Below are positions 44,323-52,895 of a stretch of DNA of 64,000 nt, piece after piece (within the stretch, counting starts at the first letter, position 1; the number at the start of each line of letters is the position of its first letter). Made by a program: the position numbers and the translations under genes. The stretch lies in NCBI RefSeq assembly GCF_000020525.1, contig NC_011026.1, positions 2,276,001 through 2,340,000 of the forward strand. Direction: 5' to 3'. Source of the stretch: Chloroherpeton thalassium ATCC 35110. GTDB taxonomy: Bacteria > Bacteroidota > Chlorobiia > Chlorobiales > Chloroherpetonaceae. The notes below the pieces were generated by a model that was not told the origin of the DNA, did not search any database, and saw only the letters and a list, made by a program, of their open reading frames with translations.

Positions 44323-44437
44323 TCTGTTCAGTGGCCAGGTTCGGGCACTTGCAGAAATGAAAGTTACCCTGCGAAAGTAGGAATCCATCATTTTGAATGA
44401 ATTTCATTGATCGCATATTCCGTTTTCAACGCATTTA

Positions 44438-45535
44438 ATGACATCGTTTTTCATGCAGCTTCAGAAATTTTATGCCATTTATGGGCAAGGATTATGGAAA
44501 ACGAAGTTCAAAAGAAAGCGTATCTCCGCTGAAAAAAGCTTCTTGATTGTTCAGTTGGCATCGTTAGGCGATGCTTGCACGCTTGTCCCTACAATAAAAA
44601 AGCTGGCCGAAAACAACTTGCCGATAGACATCATTTGCAGCGCGGGTCTCGAGCCATTGTGGTCGGCATTTTTTCCTTCCGCGCAAGTGGTGGGTTTTGC
44701 CAGTAAAAAGTGGTCTGGCGCGTATGTTCAATCGCTGGTAAGAAAATCGCTCCGGTCGAGTTACGAGGCTGTTTTTGTCACGAGCATTCATCCATACGCG
44801 GGATTTGTGGCGTCTCAGGTGCGTGCGGCCAGCCGCTACGGGATGATAGAAGGCAATCGGTTTTATAAAGGCGCGCGTGTTTTTTATGATAAAGTGTATC
44901 GTGCCGCGCCGAACGAGCATGTTTCCAAGCGCTTCAACGGATTGTTTTCGCTTTACGAGCCGTTTGCGAAGCAGTTTGAAGCGGCTGCGGTTCAAAGCCT
45001 GTCGCCGCAAAAGATAAAGGATAGAAAATATGTTTTGGTACATCCTGGTGCCAAATGGCCGCCGCGTCGCTGGCCAAAAGAATTTTACGGTGAACTGCTC
45101 CGGCGATTGGCAAACGATGGAGTTTTCTGCAAGGTGTTGGTAAATCAGGCCGAAACGGATCTGTATGAATTTTTTAAATCGCAGGTGCAGCCTGGAAAAA
45201 TCGAGATGGCACATACCCGAGATTTGATGGATTTAATGGCGGCGGTTGCTGGCTGTACAGTTTTTCTTGGAAATGATTCAGGGCCGTCGCATTTGGCGAA
45301 TTTGTACGGAAAGCCCATTATTGTTTTGTGGGGGCCTGGAAATTACGAACGAATCCGACCGCTTGGTGAAAATGTGTCGATTATCATCAAAGAAATCGAG
45401 TGTCGTCCTTGCCGGCAGTATGTCCGGGAGAAGTTTTGTGAACGGGGCGAAAATGTTTGTTTGCGTTCTATTTCCGTTGAGGAAGTTCATCGGGCAGTGC
45501 GCGAAAAACTGCAAACCGTGCGTCCAGCGAGTTAG
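44438..45535 (+). CDS. Glycosyltransferase family 9 (ADP-heptose:LPS heptosyltransferase-like)
   Basis: A 365-residue GT9 enzyme. IVQLASLGDACTLVPTIKKL near residue 37 is the N-terminal nucleotide-sugar fold entry, VHPGAKWPPRRWPKEFY near residue 205 and GNDSGPSHLANLYGKPIIVLWG near residue 277 (motif GNDSGP) form the donor site. Four Cys in IECRPCRQY and KFCERGENVC at the C-terminus are common in this group. It likely adds heptose to the LPS core using the product of the hldE pathway. It is 16 bp before a second start (TTG 45552) and 31 bp before the ATG of the next glycosyltransferase, so an operon is likely. The first start ATG at 44438 has no strong ribosome site. Confidence 0.9.
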   Translation: MTSFFMQLQKFYAIYGQGLWKTKFKRKRISAEKSFLIVQLASLGDACTLVPTIKKLAENNLPIDIICSAGLEPLWSAFFPSAQVVGFASKKWSGAYVQSLVRKSLRSSYEAVFVTSIHPYAGFVASQVRAASRYGMIEGNRFYKGARVFYDKVYRAAPNEHVSKRFNGLFSLYEPFAKQFEAAAVQSLSPQKIKDRKYVLVHPGAKWPPRRWPKEFYGELLRRLANDGVFCKVLVNQAETDLYEFFKSQVQPGKIEMAHTRDLMDLMAAVAGCTVFLGNDSGPSHLANLYGKPIIVLWGPGNYERIRPLGENVSIIIKEIECRPCRQYVREKFCERGENVCLRSISVEEVHRAVREKLQTVRPAS

Positions 45536-45566
45536 CCTATTTTTACATTAATTGGAGTGGCCTAAA

Positions 45567-46730
45567 ATGCGAATTGTTTATCTAAATAAAGTTCTGTTGG
45601 ATAGCCCGCTGCCAGCGGTGAATTTTTCCCTTGCCAATGCCTATGGCTTGGCGCAAGCCGGTGCCGAAACGTTTCTCATGGTTCAAAAAAAAACGGAGCA
45701 TATCAATCAGGCGCGTCTGTTTGAAAATTTTCACATCGAGCCGCTTTCGAATTTTCATCTGAAAATTTACGACCAGAAGTATTTTTTCGGCATAAAAACC
45801 AACCAATGGTTTTACATGGATGCGTTTCGCGACATCAGAAAATGGCATCGCGAAAAACCCATAGACGTTGTTGTTTCGCGCGATCCGGGCGCTTTACCAT
45901 ATATGGCAAAGCTGAATCGAAGCAAGCAAATCGCCGTTTTTTATCAGCCGCATAATTTTTATGCCGACCTCAGCGTTCGCCCCGATGTCAATCCGAAAAA
46001 CGCGAAAAAATATCATTTGCTGGAAAAAAAATACATTCCGAAAATGACGGGCGTGTTGTGCTTGCAGGACTCGCAGGCCGAATGGTTTCGGAAGGCGTTT
46101 CCTTCGCAAAATATTTTGGTCGCAAAACCCGGCATGATGCGCACGCAGCCGCACGCCGGAAAAGGATTTCAGCGCCGGTTAATCGGTTATGTGGGGAGTT
46201 TGCAGCTTAAAAAAGGCGTTGAAACCTTGCTGCGAGCGTTTCAGATATTAGAGCCGGAAAAATTTAAGGTCATTTTAGTCGGCGGCAGAAATCAGCATGA
46301 AATGGCCGAACTCAAGCAGCGAATTTATGAACTTGGCCTTGAGGACAAAGTGCTAATCACCGGATGGGTTTCGTATGCGCAGGTAGAAATTTACCTTGAA
46401 AAAATCTCCGTCGGGATTATTCCGCTAAGTGATGAATTTTACAATCGTTATCTTACCGCGCCGAACAAGCTGTTTGATTATCTTTCGCGCGGGATTCCGA
46501 TTGTGGCGTCCGATTTGCCGTCCATCCGCGATTTTATTGCCGAAGGAAATGAAGGGTTGTTTGTCCCGCCTGAAAACCCTGAAGCGCTGGCCGCCGCCAT
46601 TCGCAAAATATTTGAGAGCGAACAGAGTTACGAGGCCTTTCATGCGAGGGCGCGGAAATCGGCAATCAAATATTTGTGGGAAAATCAAGCCCGCAACATG
46701 ATCGAGCAAATCCAAAAATGCTTGAAATAA
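45567..46730 (+). CDS. GT4-family glycosyltransferase
   Basis: A 387-residue two-domain GT-B enzyme. The N-terminal half starts MRIVYLNKVLLDSPLP; the C-terminal half has the donor-binding LIGYVGSLQLKKGVETLLRAF, VILVGGRN, EDKVLITGWVSY and PNKLFDYLSRGIPIVASD, the pattern of GT4 enzymes with its two conserved Glu/Asp spaced as usual. I use the ATG at 45567 with GGAG about 10 bases upstream (45554-45557). It likely extends LPS or another surface glycan after the GT9 enzyme upstream. Donor and acceptor are unknown. A terminator follows 7 bp after the stop. Confidence 0.9.
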   Translation: MRIVYLNKVLLDSPLPAVNFSLANAYGLAQAGAETFLMVQKKTEHINQARLFENFHIEPLSNFHLKIYDQKYFFGIKTNQWFYMDAFRDIRKWHREKPIDVVVSRDPGALPYMAKLNRSKQIAVFYQPHNFYADLSVRPDVNPKNAKKYHLLEKKYIPKMTGVLCLQDSQAEWFRKAFPSQNILVAKPGMMRTQPHAGKGFQRRLIGYVGSLQLKKGVETLLRAFQILEPEKFKVILVGGRNQHEMAELKQRIYELGLEDKVLITGWVSYAQVEIYLEKISVGIIPLSDEFYNRYLTAPNKLFDYLSRGIPIVASDLPSIRDFIAEGNEGLFVPPENPEALAAAIRKIFESEQSYEAFHARARKSAIKYLWENQARNMIEQIQKCLK

Positions 46731-46736
46731 AATCTG

Positions 46737-46786
46737 AAACAGGGAAATAGCGGAAATTGAAGCAAGCGCTGTTGTCCCTGTTTTTT
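46737..46786 (+). terminator. Rho-independent terminator after the GT4 gene
   Basis: AAACAGGGA (46737-46745) and TCCCTGTTT (46775-46783) pair perfectly, and an AGCG/CGCT pair nests inside the loop. Six T residues follow. Confidence 0.82.
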
Positions 46787-46811
46787 GCCGTGGATGACTA
46801 CTTCTCTTTCC

Positions 46812-47176
46812 TCAATGGCAGCAGCTTCCTTGATGGAGGCAAATTGTGCCGCCACATGCCTCGCAAGTCCATTTTTGTTGTTCGCTTCCTAAAAAATCCT
46901 GAATACCGAGTTGCCGAATCGACTTGAGATTTTCAATAAGACGGGTGTCGTATCGAGTGCGGTATCTTTTGTCCAAATGTTGTAATGGCTTGCAAGGAAA
47001 TGCTTCGCATTCAAAGCAAAATTGGCACTGGCCATTTGAATGAAAGCGCAAGTTTTGATTTTGCAGGTAATTTGTGATCGGTTTTTATCGCTGTCCTCTC
47101 TACATCCGTGGCACCGGTTTCGTTTCCTCCGATAAGCCCAGCAAACACTGCAATTGATTCCGCAGGGTGCGATCAA
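46812..47176 (-). pseudogene. DUF3795 protein gene broken by a frameshift
   Basis: Two minus-strand frames together spell one DUF3795-type Cys-rich protein. The upstream frame gives LIAPCGINCSVCWAYRR, CHGCREDSDKNRSQITCKI and KTCAFIQ; the lower frame (to 46812) continues GQCQFCFECEAFPCKPL and ends TCEACGGTICLHQGSCCH. The join is near 47035-47050 and needs a -1 shift (one base lost). There is no ATG for the upstream part between the tRNA-Ser gene and the CGINC motif, which also argues for decay. Start given is the TTG at 47176 before IAPCG. A sequencing error remains possible. Confidence 0.68.
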
Positions 47177-47358
47177 GCGTTCGTTAATATCCGAAGCCTT
47201 TGCTTTTGATTTCTCAAAGGAAATGTCAAATAGAAAATGATGAATGTTTTGGCAATTTAAGCGATGAGAGCAGGAAAAAGCAGGAAAAATGAAATTTTGA
47301 TGAAGGGAAAAACGTGCGACTAAAAAAACGTGATAAACAGAAAGCAATTTATTAACGA

Positions 47359-47447
<89 letters not shown>

Positions 47448-47484
47448 GTGATAGAATAAACATTGTATGTCAAACATAAACAGA

Positions 47485-47508
47485 AAAAGCCTCTTAAACG
47501 AGGCTTTT
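47485..47508 (-). terminator. Terminator between the two tRNA genes
   Basis: AAAAGCCTC (47485-47493) and GAGGCTTTT (47500-47508) pair perfectly around TTAAAC. On the minus strand the T-run lies between tRNA-Gly and tRNA-Ser, so it can terminate the tRNA-Gly transcript; A and T tracts on both sides may allow use from either strand. Confidence 0.75.
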
Positions 47509-47519
47509 CTATTTTTTAG

Positions 47520-47592
47520 AGCGGGAAACGAGATTCGAACTCGCGACCTACACCTTGGCAAGGTGTCGCTCTACCAGCTGAGCTATTCCCGC
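47520..47592 (-). tRNA. tRNA-Gly (anticodon GCC)
   Basis: On the minus strand the gene starts GCGGGAATAGCTCAGCTGG, has anticodon loop TTGCCAA in the stem ACACC/GGTGT, and GAGTTCGAATCTC in the T arm. The acceptor stem is a perfect 7 bp (GCGGGAA/TTCCCGC) with discriminator U at 47520. CCA is not encoded. Length 73. A good promoter lies about 15 bp upstream. Confidence 0.97.
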
Positions 47593-47606
47593 CTGAAGAG
47601 TTTGCA

Positions 47607-47635
47607 ATTATACCACTTCTTTTGATTCTATGCAA
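47607..47635 (-). promoter_or_regulatory. Sigma-70-type promoter of tRNA-Gly
   Basis: On the minus strand TTGCAT (47635-47630) and TATAAT (47612-47607) are separated by exactly 17 bp, and the tRNA begins 15 bp after the -10 box. The -10 is a perfect consensus, showing that the housekeeping sigma factor here can use the standard TATAAT type. Confidence 0.78.
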
Positions 47636-47848
47636 ATTCTAAATGATCTTTTTTTGAAAAAAAGCTATTTTTTCTAATTCCTATCAATTTTTTCCTCAAA
47701 AATCAGTTGAAATGTCCAGATCAGTTGTTAAGCTAGATCAAAAAAGCGCTGGAATAATTTGAAAACAATGATACGACGATCAAAAAAGCATGAGATTTTT
47801 TATCATATTTTCTGAAATTCACTGACAAAAACTTTTCAAGGAGAAAAT

Positions 47849-48409
47849 ATGGCAGCAACACCCTCTAATATGATTCCGCTTGGGACGCACGCTCCCGATT
47901 TTGCATTAATCGATACGGTTTCTGAAAAAACGCTCTCGCTCGCGGATGTCAAATCTGGTATCGCGACGGTGATCATGTTTATTTGCAATCATTGCCCGTA
48001 TGTGAAGCATATCAACGGCGAACTGGTTCGTTTGGCAAATGATTATCGGGTGAAGGGCGTCTCGTTTGTGGCGATTAGTTCAAACGATGTGGATAATTAT
48101 CCTGAGGACGCGCCCAAGAAAATGAAGGAAGCTGCGGAAGCGTTAGGCTATCCGTTTCCTTACCTTTACGACGAATCGCAGGCTGTTGCAAAAGCTTATG
48201 ACGCAGCTTGCACGCCCGATTTTTACATTTTTGATAGAAATTTAGCACTTGTTTATCGCGGCCAACTGGATGATTCGCGGCCACAAACAGAGATTCCTGT
48301 GACGGGTAAGGACATTCGTGCCGCGCTTGACGCGATGCTTGTGGGCAAGCCCGTCAGCGAAAAACAAATTCCAAGCATCGGCTGCAATATCAAGTGGAAA
48401 AAATCCTAA
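47849..48409 (+). CDS. Redoxin-type thioredoxin-fold protein (AhpC/TSA-like)
   Basis: A 186-residue cytosolic thioredoxin-fold protein with a strong ribosome site (AAGGAG, 5 bases before ATG). HAPDFALIDTVSEKTLSL is the peroxiredoxin-like N-terminus, and IMFICNHCPYVKHINGEL holds a CNHC pair near residues 46-49 in the position of the thioredoxin active site. CTPDFYIFDRNLALVYRGQLDD follows the family pattern. Lacking the peroxidatic TxxC context, it is more likely a disulfide reductase than a peroxiredoxin. It ends 23 bp before the ROK gene. Substrate unknown. Confidence 0.88.
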   Translation: MAATPSNMIPLGTHAPDFALIDTVSEKTLSLADVKSGIATVIMFICNHCPYVKHINGELVRLANDYRVKGVSFVAISSNDVDNYPEDAPKKMKEAAEALGYPFPYLYDESQAVAKAYDAACTPDFYIFDRNLALVYRGQLDDSRPQTEIPVTGKDIRAALDAMLVGKPVSEKQIPSIGCNIKWKKS

Positions 48410-48432
48410 TCATTTGCCTGTTGAAAAAAAAT

Positions 48433-49365
48433 ATGAAAATGCTCTGGGGAATTGATTTAGGCGGAACGAAAATTGAAGGTGTCGTGCTCAATCCCGAAAC
48501 GCCAAATTTGCCGCTCTGCCGCTTGCGAATAGACACGCAGGCGCAGGGCGGTTACGCGCATATCATAGAGCGAATAGCCTTGCTTATTAGCCAAATGTCG
48601 GTGCAAGTGGGCGGCGTGATGCCAAATGTTGTTGGCGTTGGCACGCCTGGTGCAATTGACCCGATTTCAGGCAAACTGAAAAATAGCAACACGGTTTGCT
48701 TAAACGGTCAGCCGCTAAAAATGGCGCTTGAAAAGCGCTTGGGCGTTGCGTTGCGGATGGCCAACGATGCGAATTGCTTTGCTCTTGCGGAGGCTTATTT
48801 AGGTGCGGGAAGACCAGAATCGCGAGCGCAAGAACATATCGTTTTCGGCGTGATTATGGGAACAGGCGTTGGCGGCGGCCTGGTCGTGAATGGGCAGGTT
48901 GTGGCAGGTTGTCAGGGAATTGCAGGCGAGTGGGGACATAATGTAATTGAACCTGAAGGTGAAAAGTGCTACTGTGGAAAAAAAGGTTGTGTTGAAACGG
49001 TGATTTCTGGTCCGGCATTGGAGCGGTTTTATGAAAACCTCGCAGGCTCGCGCCGCTCGTTAAAAGAAATTTCGCAAAGAGCGAGAATCGGGCAAGACGC
49101 TTTCGCCGAAAAAACGCTCGCGCGCCTCACTGCCTATTTTGGAAAGGCAATTGCGACGGTAATCAACATTGTAGACCCGCACGTGATTGTGTTAGGCGGC
49201 GGCGTTGGAAATATCGATTTGCTGTATTCCAAAGGAATCGCAGAAGCGCAAAAACATGTTTTCAACAACCGCTTTGAAACGAAGATTGTTAAACCCACGC
49301 TTGGCGACAGCGCTGGGGTTTTCGGCGCAGCACTGCTTTGCCAAGACTTCAGATCAGCTTCTTAA
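48433..49365 (+). CDS. ROK-family sugar kinase (glucokinase or amino-sugar kinase type)
   Basis: A 310-residue ROK kinase. The phosphate-binding LWGIDLGGTKIEGVVL opens the protein, VGVGTPGAIDP and MANDANCFALAEA near residue 110 hold the sugar-binding site and catalytic Asp, and GEWGHN...CYCGKKGCVETVISG is the ROK zinc signature. IVLGGGVGN near the C-terminus is the adenosine motif. It phosphorylates a hexose in the cytosol; glucose or N-acetyl amino sugars are possible and the latter would suit the NamZ pathway at 16 kb. Starts at 48394, 48433 and 48439 are in frame; 48433 avoids overlap with the redoxin gene. Confidence 0.9.
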   Translation: MKMLWGIDLGGTKIEGVVLNPETPNLPLCRLRIDTQAQGGYAHIIERIALLISQMSVQVGGVMPNVVGVGTPGAIDPISGKLKNSNTVCLNGQPLKMALEKRLGVALRMANDANCFALAEAYLGAGRPESRAQEHIVFGVIMGTGVGGGLVVNGQVVAGCQGIAGEWGHNVIEPEGEKCYCGKKGCVETVISGPALERFYENLAGSRRSLKEISQRARIGQDAFAEKTLARLTAYFGKAIATVINIVDPHVIVLGGGVGNIDLLYSKGIAEAQKHVFNNRFETKIVKPTLGDSAGVFGAALLCQDFRSAS

Positions 49366-49421
49366 ATGGGATTTGCTTGTTGGTTGATGTAAATCAACGG
49401 CTTCCTTGATATTCGATCTAT

Positions 49422-49733
49422 CTACAACGAATTTTTCGCAGCCTTATCATCCAACCAATTTTGCAAAGATCGTTCGGACTCGAATGATGGATTTCCCTTG
49501 AGTAAGCCAGAAACCGAAATATCTTCGTCAAGTAGCGGCCAGTGAATGCCTGTGCCTCGTCCCATCAGTTCATAAGTGCTGCGTTCCTCAACTGTGCCAT
49601 GAAATAAGCGTGGATACCATGTAATCGGAACGGAAATCCGGCGTCCGTCAAACAAACTAACAATCAATTCATCTTCGGTGACTTCAACATTTGAAGCAGC
49701 AGCCTCACGCTCAACGATGGCTAAAGAATTCAT
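49422..49733 (-). CDS. DUF2442 protein (probable antitoxin-like partner)
   Basis: A 103-residue protein with the whole DUF2442 pattern: VTEDELIVSLFDGRRISVPI, quoted as the DGRRISVPI core, then WYPRLFHGT, EERSTYELMGRGTGIHWP and LDEDISVSGLLKGN. I use the ATG at 49733 with AAAGGAAA upstream; an in-frame TTG at 49748 is also open. It overlaps the 3' end of the DUF4160 pseudogene by 23 bp. DUF4160-DUF2442 pairs are common and have been considered toxin-antitoxin-like; the function here is not proven. The gene itself looks intact while its partner is broken. Confidence 0.85.
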   Translation of the reverse strand: MNSLAIVEREAAASNVEVTEDELIVSLFDGRRISVPITWYPRLFHGTVEERSTYELMGRGTGIHWPLLDEDISVSGLLKGNPSFESERSLQNWLDDKAAKNSL

Positions 49734-49949
49734 CCCATTTCCTTTCAATTTCTTGTTTATTTTCTTCTGCTAATTTTTCAATATCTCGCAACTACCTTGG
49801 AGAATACCCGATGTTTACGGCAAGGCGAACTGGTTGAATCCAAAACTTTGCCATATTCTCGCCATGTTTGACATGAACATGAACGGGCTCGTCACCGTCA
49901 GAGGCATAGAAAAAAAGCGATACGGCCCTATTCTCAAGATCGTTGGCAT
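49711..49949 (-). pseudogene. DUF4160 gene with a frameshift and an in-frame stop
   Basis: On the minus strand ATG at 49949 starts MPTILRIGPYRF. The frame then breaks in a run of seven T (49910-49916 region); shifted by one base it continues YASDGDEPVHVHVKHGENM and AKFWIQPVRLAVNIGYSPR, meets TAG where ELRDI is expected (GAG to TAG), and goes on LRDIEKLAEENKQEIERKW to the stop at 49711. Both lesions are clear by comparison with the DUF4160 pattern. It overlaps DUF2442 as in intact pairs. Confidence 0.82.
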
Positions 49950-50251
49950 AAGCAAGTTCTTAATTTAATCAAGACGTCCCAAGTCAGTAATTTTAGCTAA
50001 ACTCTCTAAGTATAAAGTGTCGGGACAAAAGTCTTGACCGCTTGCCATTGAATGCTGCCAAGAAACGGCCTCACCGCGTAAAATTTCTTTTTATCCGGCT
50101 ATCAATTCTTCTTGATAAATTTCAATTCATGCCTGAACGAGCTTGACTTTACTTGTTTTCAATCTGCTCATCAAAAAATTCCCACCCAACATATTTCCAA
50201 AAAATCGGTTATTTTTGAAATAACGAATTCAAATCCAAAAATGATCGTCCC
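49950..50251 (-). other. Degenerate coding-like stretch upstream of the DUF4160 pseudogene
   Basis: About 300 bp. The minus strand reads as protein-like segments (for example EILRGEAVSWQHSMASGQDF and CPDTLYLESLAKITDLGRLD) broken by stops. I do not recognise the family. It looks like a decayed gene of the same small operon. The right end is the upstream region of the AsmA gene. Confidence 0.4.
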
Positions 50252-52849
50252 ATGAAAATTCTGCTAAAAATTCTCCTTGGCCTTTTGGCAATCCTGCTCA
50301 TCGCGACAGCAGGCGCATGGTTTTATCTCAAATCGCAATTTTCCGACGAGGCGCTCACCGCGCAGGCCAACCAGGCGATTTCCGAAAGTTTGGCACGGAA
50401 AGCCTCCGTCGGCAACGTCTCGCTGACACTCTGGCCGCCGGTTAGCCTTGAAATCCAAAATCTAATCATAGAAAACAGTCCCGATACCGGTTTCACCCAC
50501 GCGCGCCCAATGTTTGAACTCAAAAGTGCGCTCGTTCGCGTCAATGTACTTGCGCTGTTTCAAAAACGCATCGAGGTGGCGGAAATCACCGCCGATTCGC
50601 CTTATTTCCTTCAAGAAACCAACTTCCTTGGCGCAACCAACCTTGAGGGATTGATGAAAGAAACTGCCGACAGCGCCTCCGCCACGGCAACCGAAGAACA
50701 AACTGAATCCGATAGCGAAAGCTTGATTTCCGGTGTTACTTTCGAACGAATTACCATCAAAAATTTGGTTTATGAAAAGCTCGATCGCAAGGAAAATTCC
50801 TCGCTGACAGCAACCGGCATCGGGCTTGAAGTTCGCGCCGAATTGGAAAGCGCTACCAACGTGCTTTCACTTGATGGCGATTTTACCGTTGAAAAAATGA
50901 GCTTTGCAAACGCTTTCGGCACGCTCGTGGAAGATTTGAAAATCACCGGCACGCAGAAAAGCAAGTTTTATTTGGACGCTGGAAAATTTGAATTCACAGA
51001 GGCCGAAGCGACCGCCGGACTTTTGCCGCTCACGCTCTCTGGCTACATGGACAGCCTTTACACCGAGCGCTTCTTTTTTGACCTGAAAATCGAGTCGCCC
51101 GAATCCGACCTGAAAGCGGTGCTTTCGCTCATTTCCGAAAAAATGACCAAAGACATAGCGTCGGCGAAAACCTCCGGCAAGTTCAAGTTTGACATGGCGA
51201 TTTTGGGCACGATGACCGAAACCGAAATTCCGGGATTTACCATGAATTTTGACCTCTCGGACGGCAAGCTGCAATATCCGGGTTTGCCAAAACCCATCAC
51301 CGATCTTGATTTGCATGGCAAATTGACAGAGGCCACGTTTGATTTGAAATCGTTTCGTGCGGCGCTCGGCTCAAACAAAATTGACGGCGCGCTTTTGGTC
51401 GAAGATTTTGAGCGTAAGAAAATCAATCTTCGCTTATTTACGGAGCTTCATTTGGGGGAGCTTTCCCAATTTTATCCGTTAGAAAAAGGCACGACGCTTT
51501 CGGGCGAAATCAACTCGAATGTTCGGGTTAGCGCGTTGCTTAGCAACATGCAAGCCGCGAATGCTTCCGGGTCGGCCACATTTGCAAAGGTCAATTACAA
51601 TTCACCCGACATGCAAACGCCGCTTTCAAATTTGAGCGGCACGCTGAATTTCAGCAACGAGCGTGTGGAAATTAAAAATCTTTCGCTCATGCTCGGCGAA
51701 AGCGACATTCGCTTCGACGGTTATCTGGAGCAATATCTGCGGCTCGCGTTTTCCGATTCAACCAAAGGAAAAACGCCGTATTTTTATGCGTCGCTGCGTT
51801 CTAAAAATTTGAACCTTGACGAGCTTCTTCCCGCCGACACGTCAGCCAAAAAGACGCAAACTTCCACCGAAACAGCGCAAAAACGCGAGCAACTTCCTGA
51901 TATAAACGGCAAGTTTGATGTCGAAATTAATGCGATGACGGTGAATAAAATTCAAATGACGGATGCCAAAGGCCAGGTTGTTCTGAAGGATAAAATCTTG
52001 GATTTGAGCGGACTTCAATTGGTGCTTTTTGGTGGAAAGGCCAGTATGTCGGGTCAAATTAATTTGGCCGACATCAACCATCCGAATTTTGATTTAGATA
52101 TGTCTATTCAAGATTTGAGCGTTTCAAAAATGATGACCGAGATGCCCGATCTTGATCAGTTTGCCAAAATCGGCCAGTATATCGAATCTAATGTTTCGAT
52201 GAAGACGGATTTTTCAGGAAAATTAAACGATACGCTCGGGCTTGATTTTTCGTCGTTTCTTGCGAACGGAAATTTAAACATGAAAAAAGGTGAAATGAGC
52301 GGCCATCCAGTTCAAAACAAAATTGCTTCGGCGCTCAACAACGACGATCTGAAAAAGCTCGCCATTAGCAACTGGACGCAATCATTTGAGATTAAAAACG
52401 GGCGAATGTATGTCGAGAATTTGAACTTTTCGGCAAACGGCGCGGAAGTTCAAGCCAGCGGTTCGCAAGGTTTAGACAAGAGCCTTGATTATAAAGTCAC
52501 AATGAAATTGCCAAAGTCGGCGCAGAGTGGCATTCAACAAGCCATTGGCGGAACGGGCGCGTCGCTTCTGACCGATAAAACGGGGCGAATTCCGGTTAAT
52601 TTACTCGTGAGCGGCACATTCGACTCGCCAAAAGTTTCGTTGGACAAAACCGCGTTGGTTTCAAATGCCGCAGCGAACCTCTTAAATCCGGCAAAAGCGA
52701 AGGTTGAAGAGAAAAAAGCGGCGGTTGAAAAAGTCATTGAGGAAAAGAAATCGGAGGCCAAAAAAGCGGTGAAAGAAAAAGTCAATGAGGAGAAGCAAAA
52801 GCTTGAAGAGAAGGCGAAGAAAAATATCAAGAAAATGTTGGGGTTTTAA
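50252..52849 (+). CDS. AsmA-family protein
   Basis: An 865-residue envelope protein. A single N-terminal anchor (LLKILLGLLAILLIATAGAWFY) is followed by the AsmA entry pattern (ALTAQANQAISESLARKASVG, NVSLTLWPPVSLEIQNLII, and PMFELKSALVRVN), long beta-rich repeats, and near residue 650-800 the C-terminal AsmA-like region (NLNMKKGEMSGHPVQNKIA, KVTMKLPKS and GRIPVNLLVSGTFDSPKV). The last 60 residues are a Lys/Glu-rich, probably helical tail (VEEKKAAVEKVIEEKKSEA and so on). AsmA-like proteins move lipids between the membranes. It complements the TamB protein at 32 kb. Confidence 0.88.
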   Translation: MKILLKILLGLLAILLIATAGAWFYLKSQFSDEALTAQANQAISESLARKASVGNVSLTLWPPVSLEIQNLIIENSPDTGFTHARPMFELKSALVRVNVLALFQKRIEVAEITADSPYFLQETNFLGATNLEGLMKETADSASATATEEQTESDSESLISGVTFERITIKNLVYEKLDRKENSSLTATGIGLEVRAELESATNVLSLDGDFTVEKMSFANAFGTLVEDLKITGTQKSKFYLDAGKFEFTEAEATAGLLPLTLSGYMDSLYTERFFFDLKIESPESDLKAVLSLISEKMTKDIASAKTSGKFKFDMAILGTMTETEIPGFTMNFDLSDGKLQYPGLPKPITDLDLHGKLTEATFDLKSFRAALGSNKIDGALLVEDFERKKINLRLFTELHLGELSQFYPLEKGTTLSGEINSNVRVSALLSNMQAANASGSATFAKVNYNSPDMQTPLSNLSGTLNFSNERVEIKNLSLMLGESDIRFDGYLEQYLRLAFSDSTKGKTPYFYASLRSKNLNLDELLPADTSAKKTQTSTETAQKREQLPDINGKFDVEINAMTVNKIQMTDAKGQVVLKDKILDLSGLQLVLFGGKASMSGQINLADINHPNFDLDMSIQDLSVSKMMTEMPDLDQFAKIGQYIESNVSMKTDFSGKLNDTLGLDFSSFLANGNLNMKKGEMSGHPVQNKIASALNNDDLKKLAISNWTQSFEIKNGRMYVENLNFSANGAEVQASGSQGLDKSLDYKVTMKLPKSAQSGIQQAIGGTGASLLTDKTGRIPVNLLVSGTFDSPKVSLDKTALVSNAAANLLNPAKAKVEEKKAAVEKVIEEKKSEAKKAVKEKVNEEKQKLEEKAKKNIKKMLGF

Positions 52850-52895
52850 GCTAACAGGCGCTTTTTACAGAGAAAAATGGCCAATTCGCAGCAAG

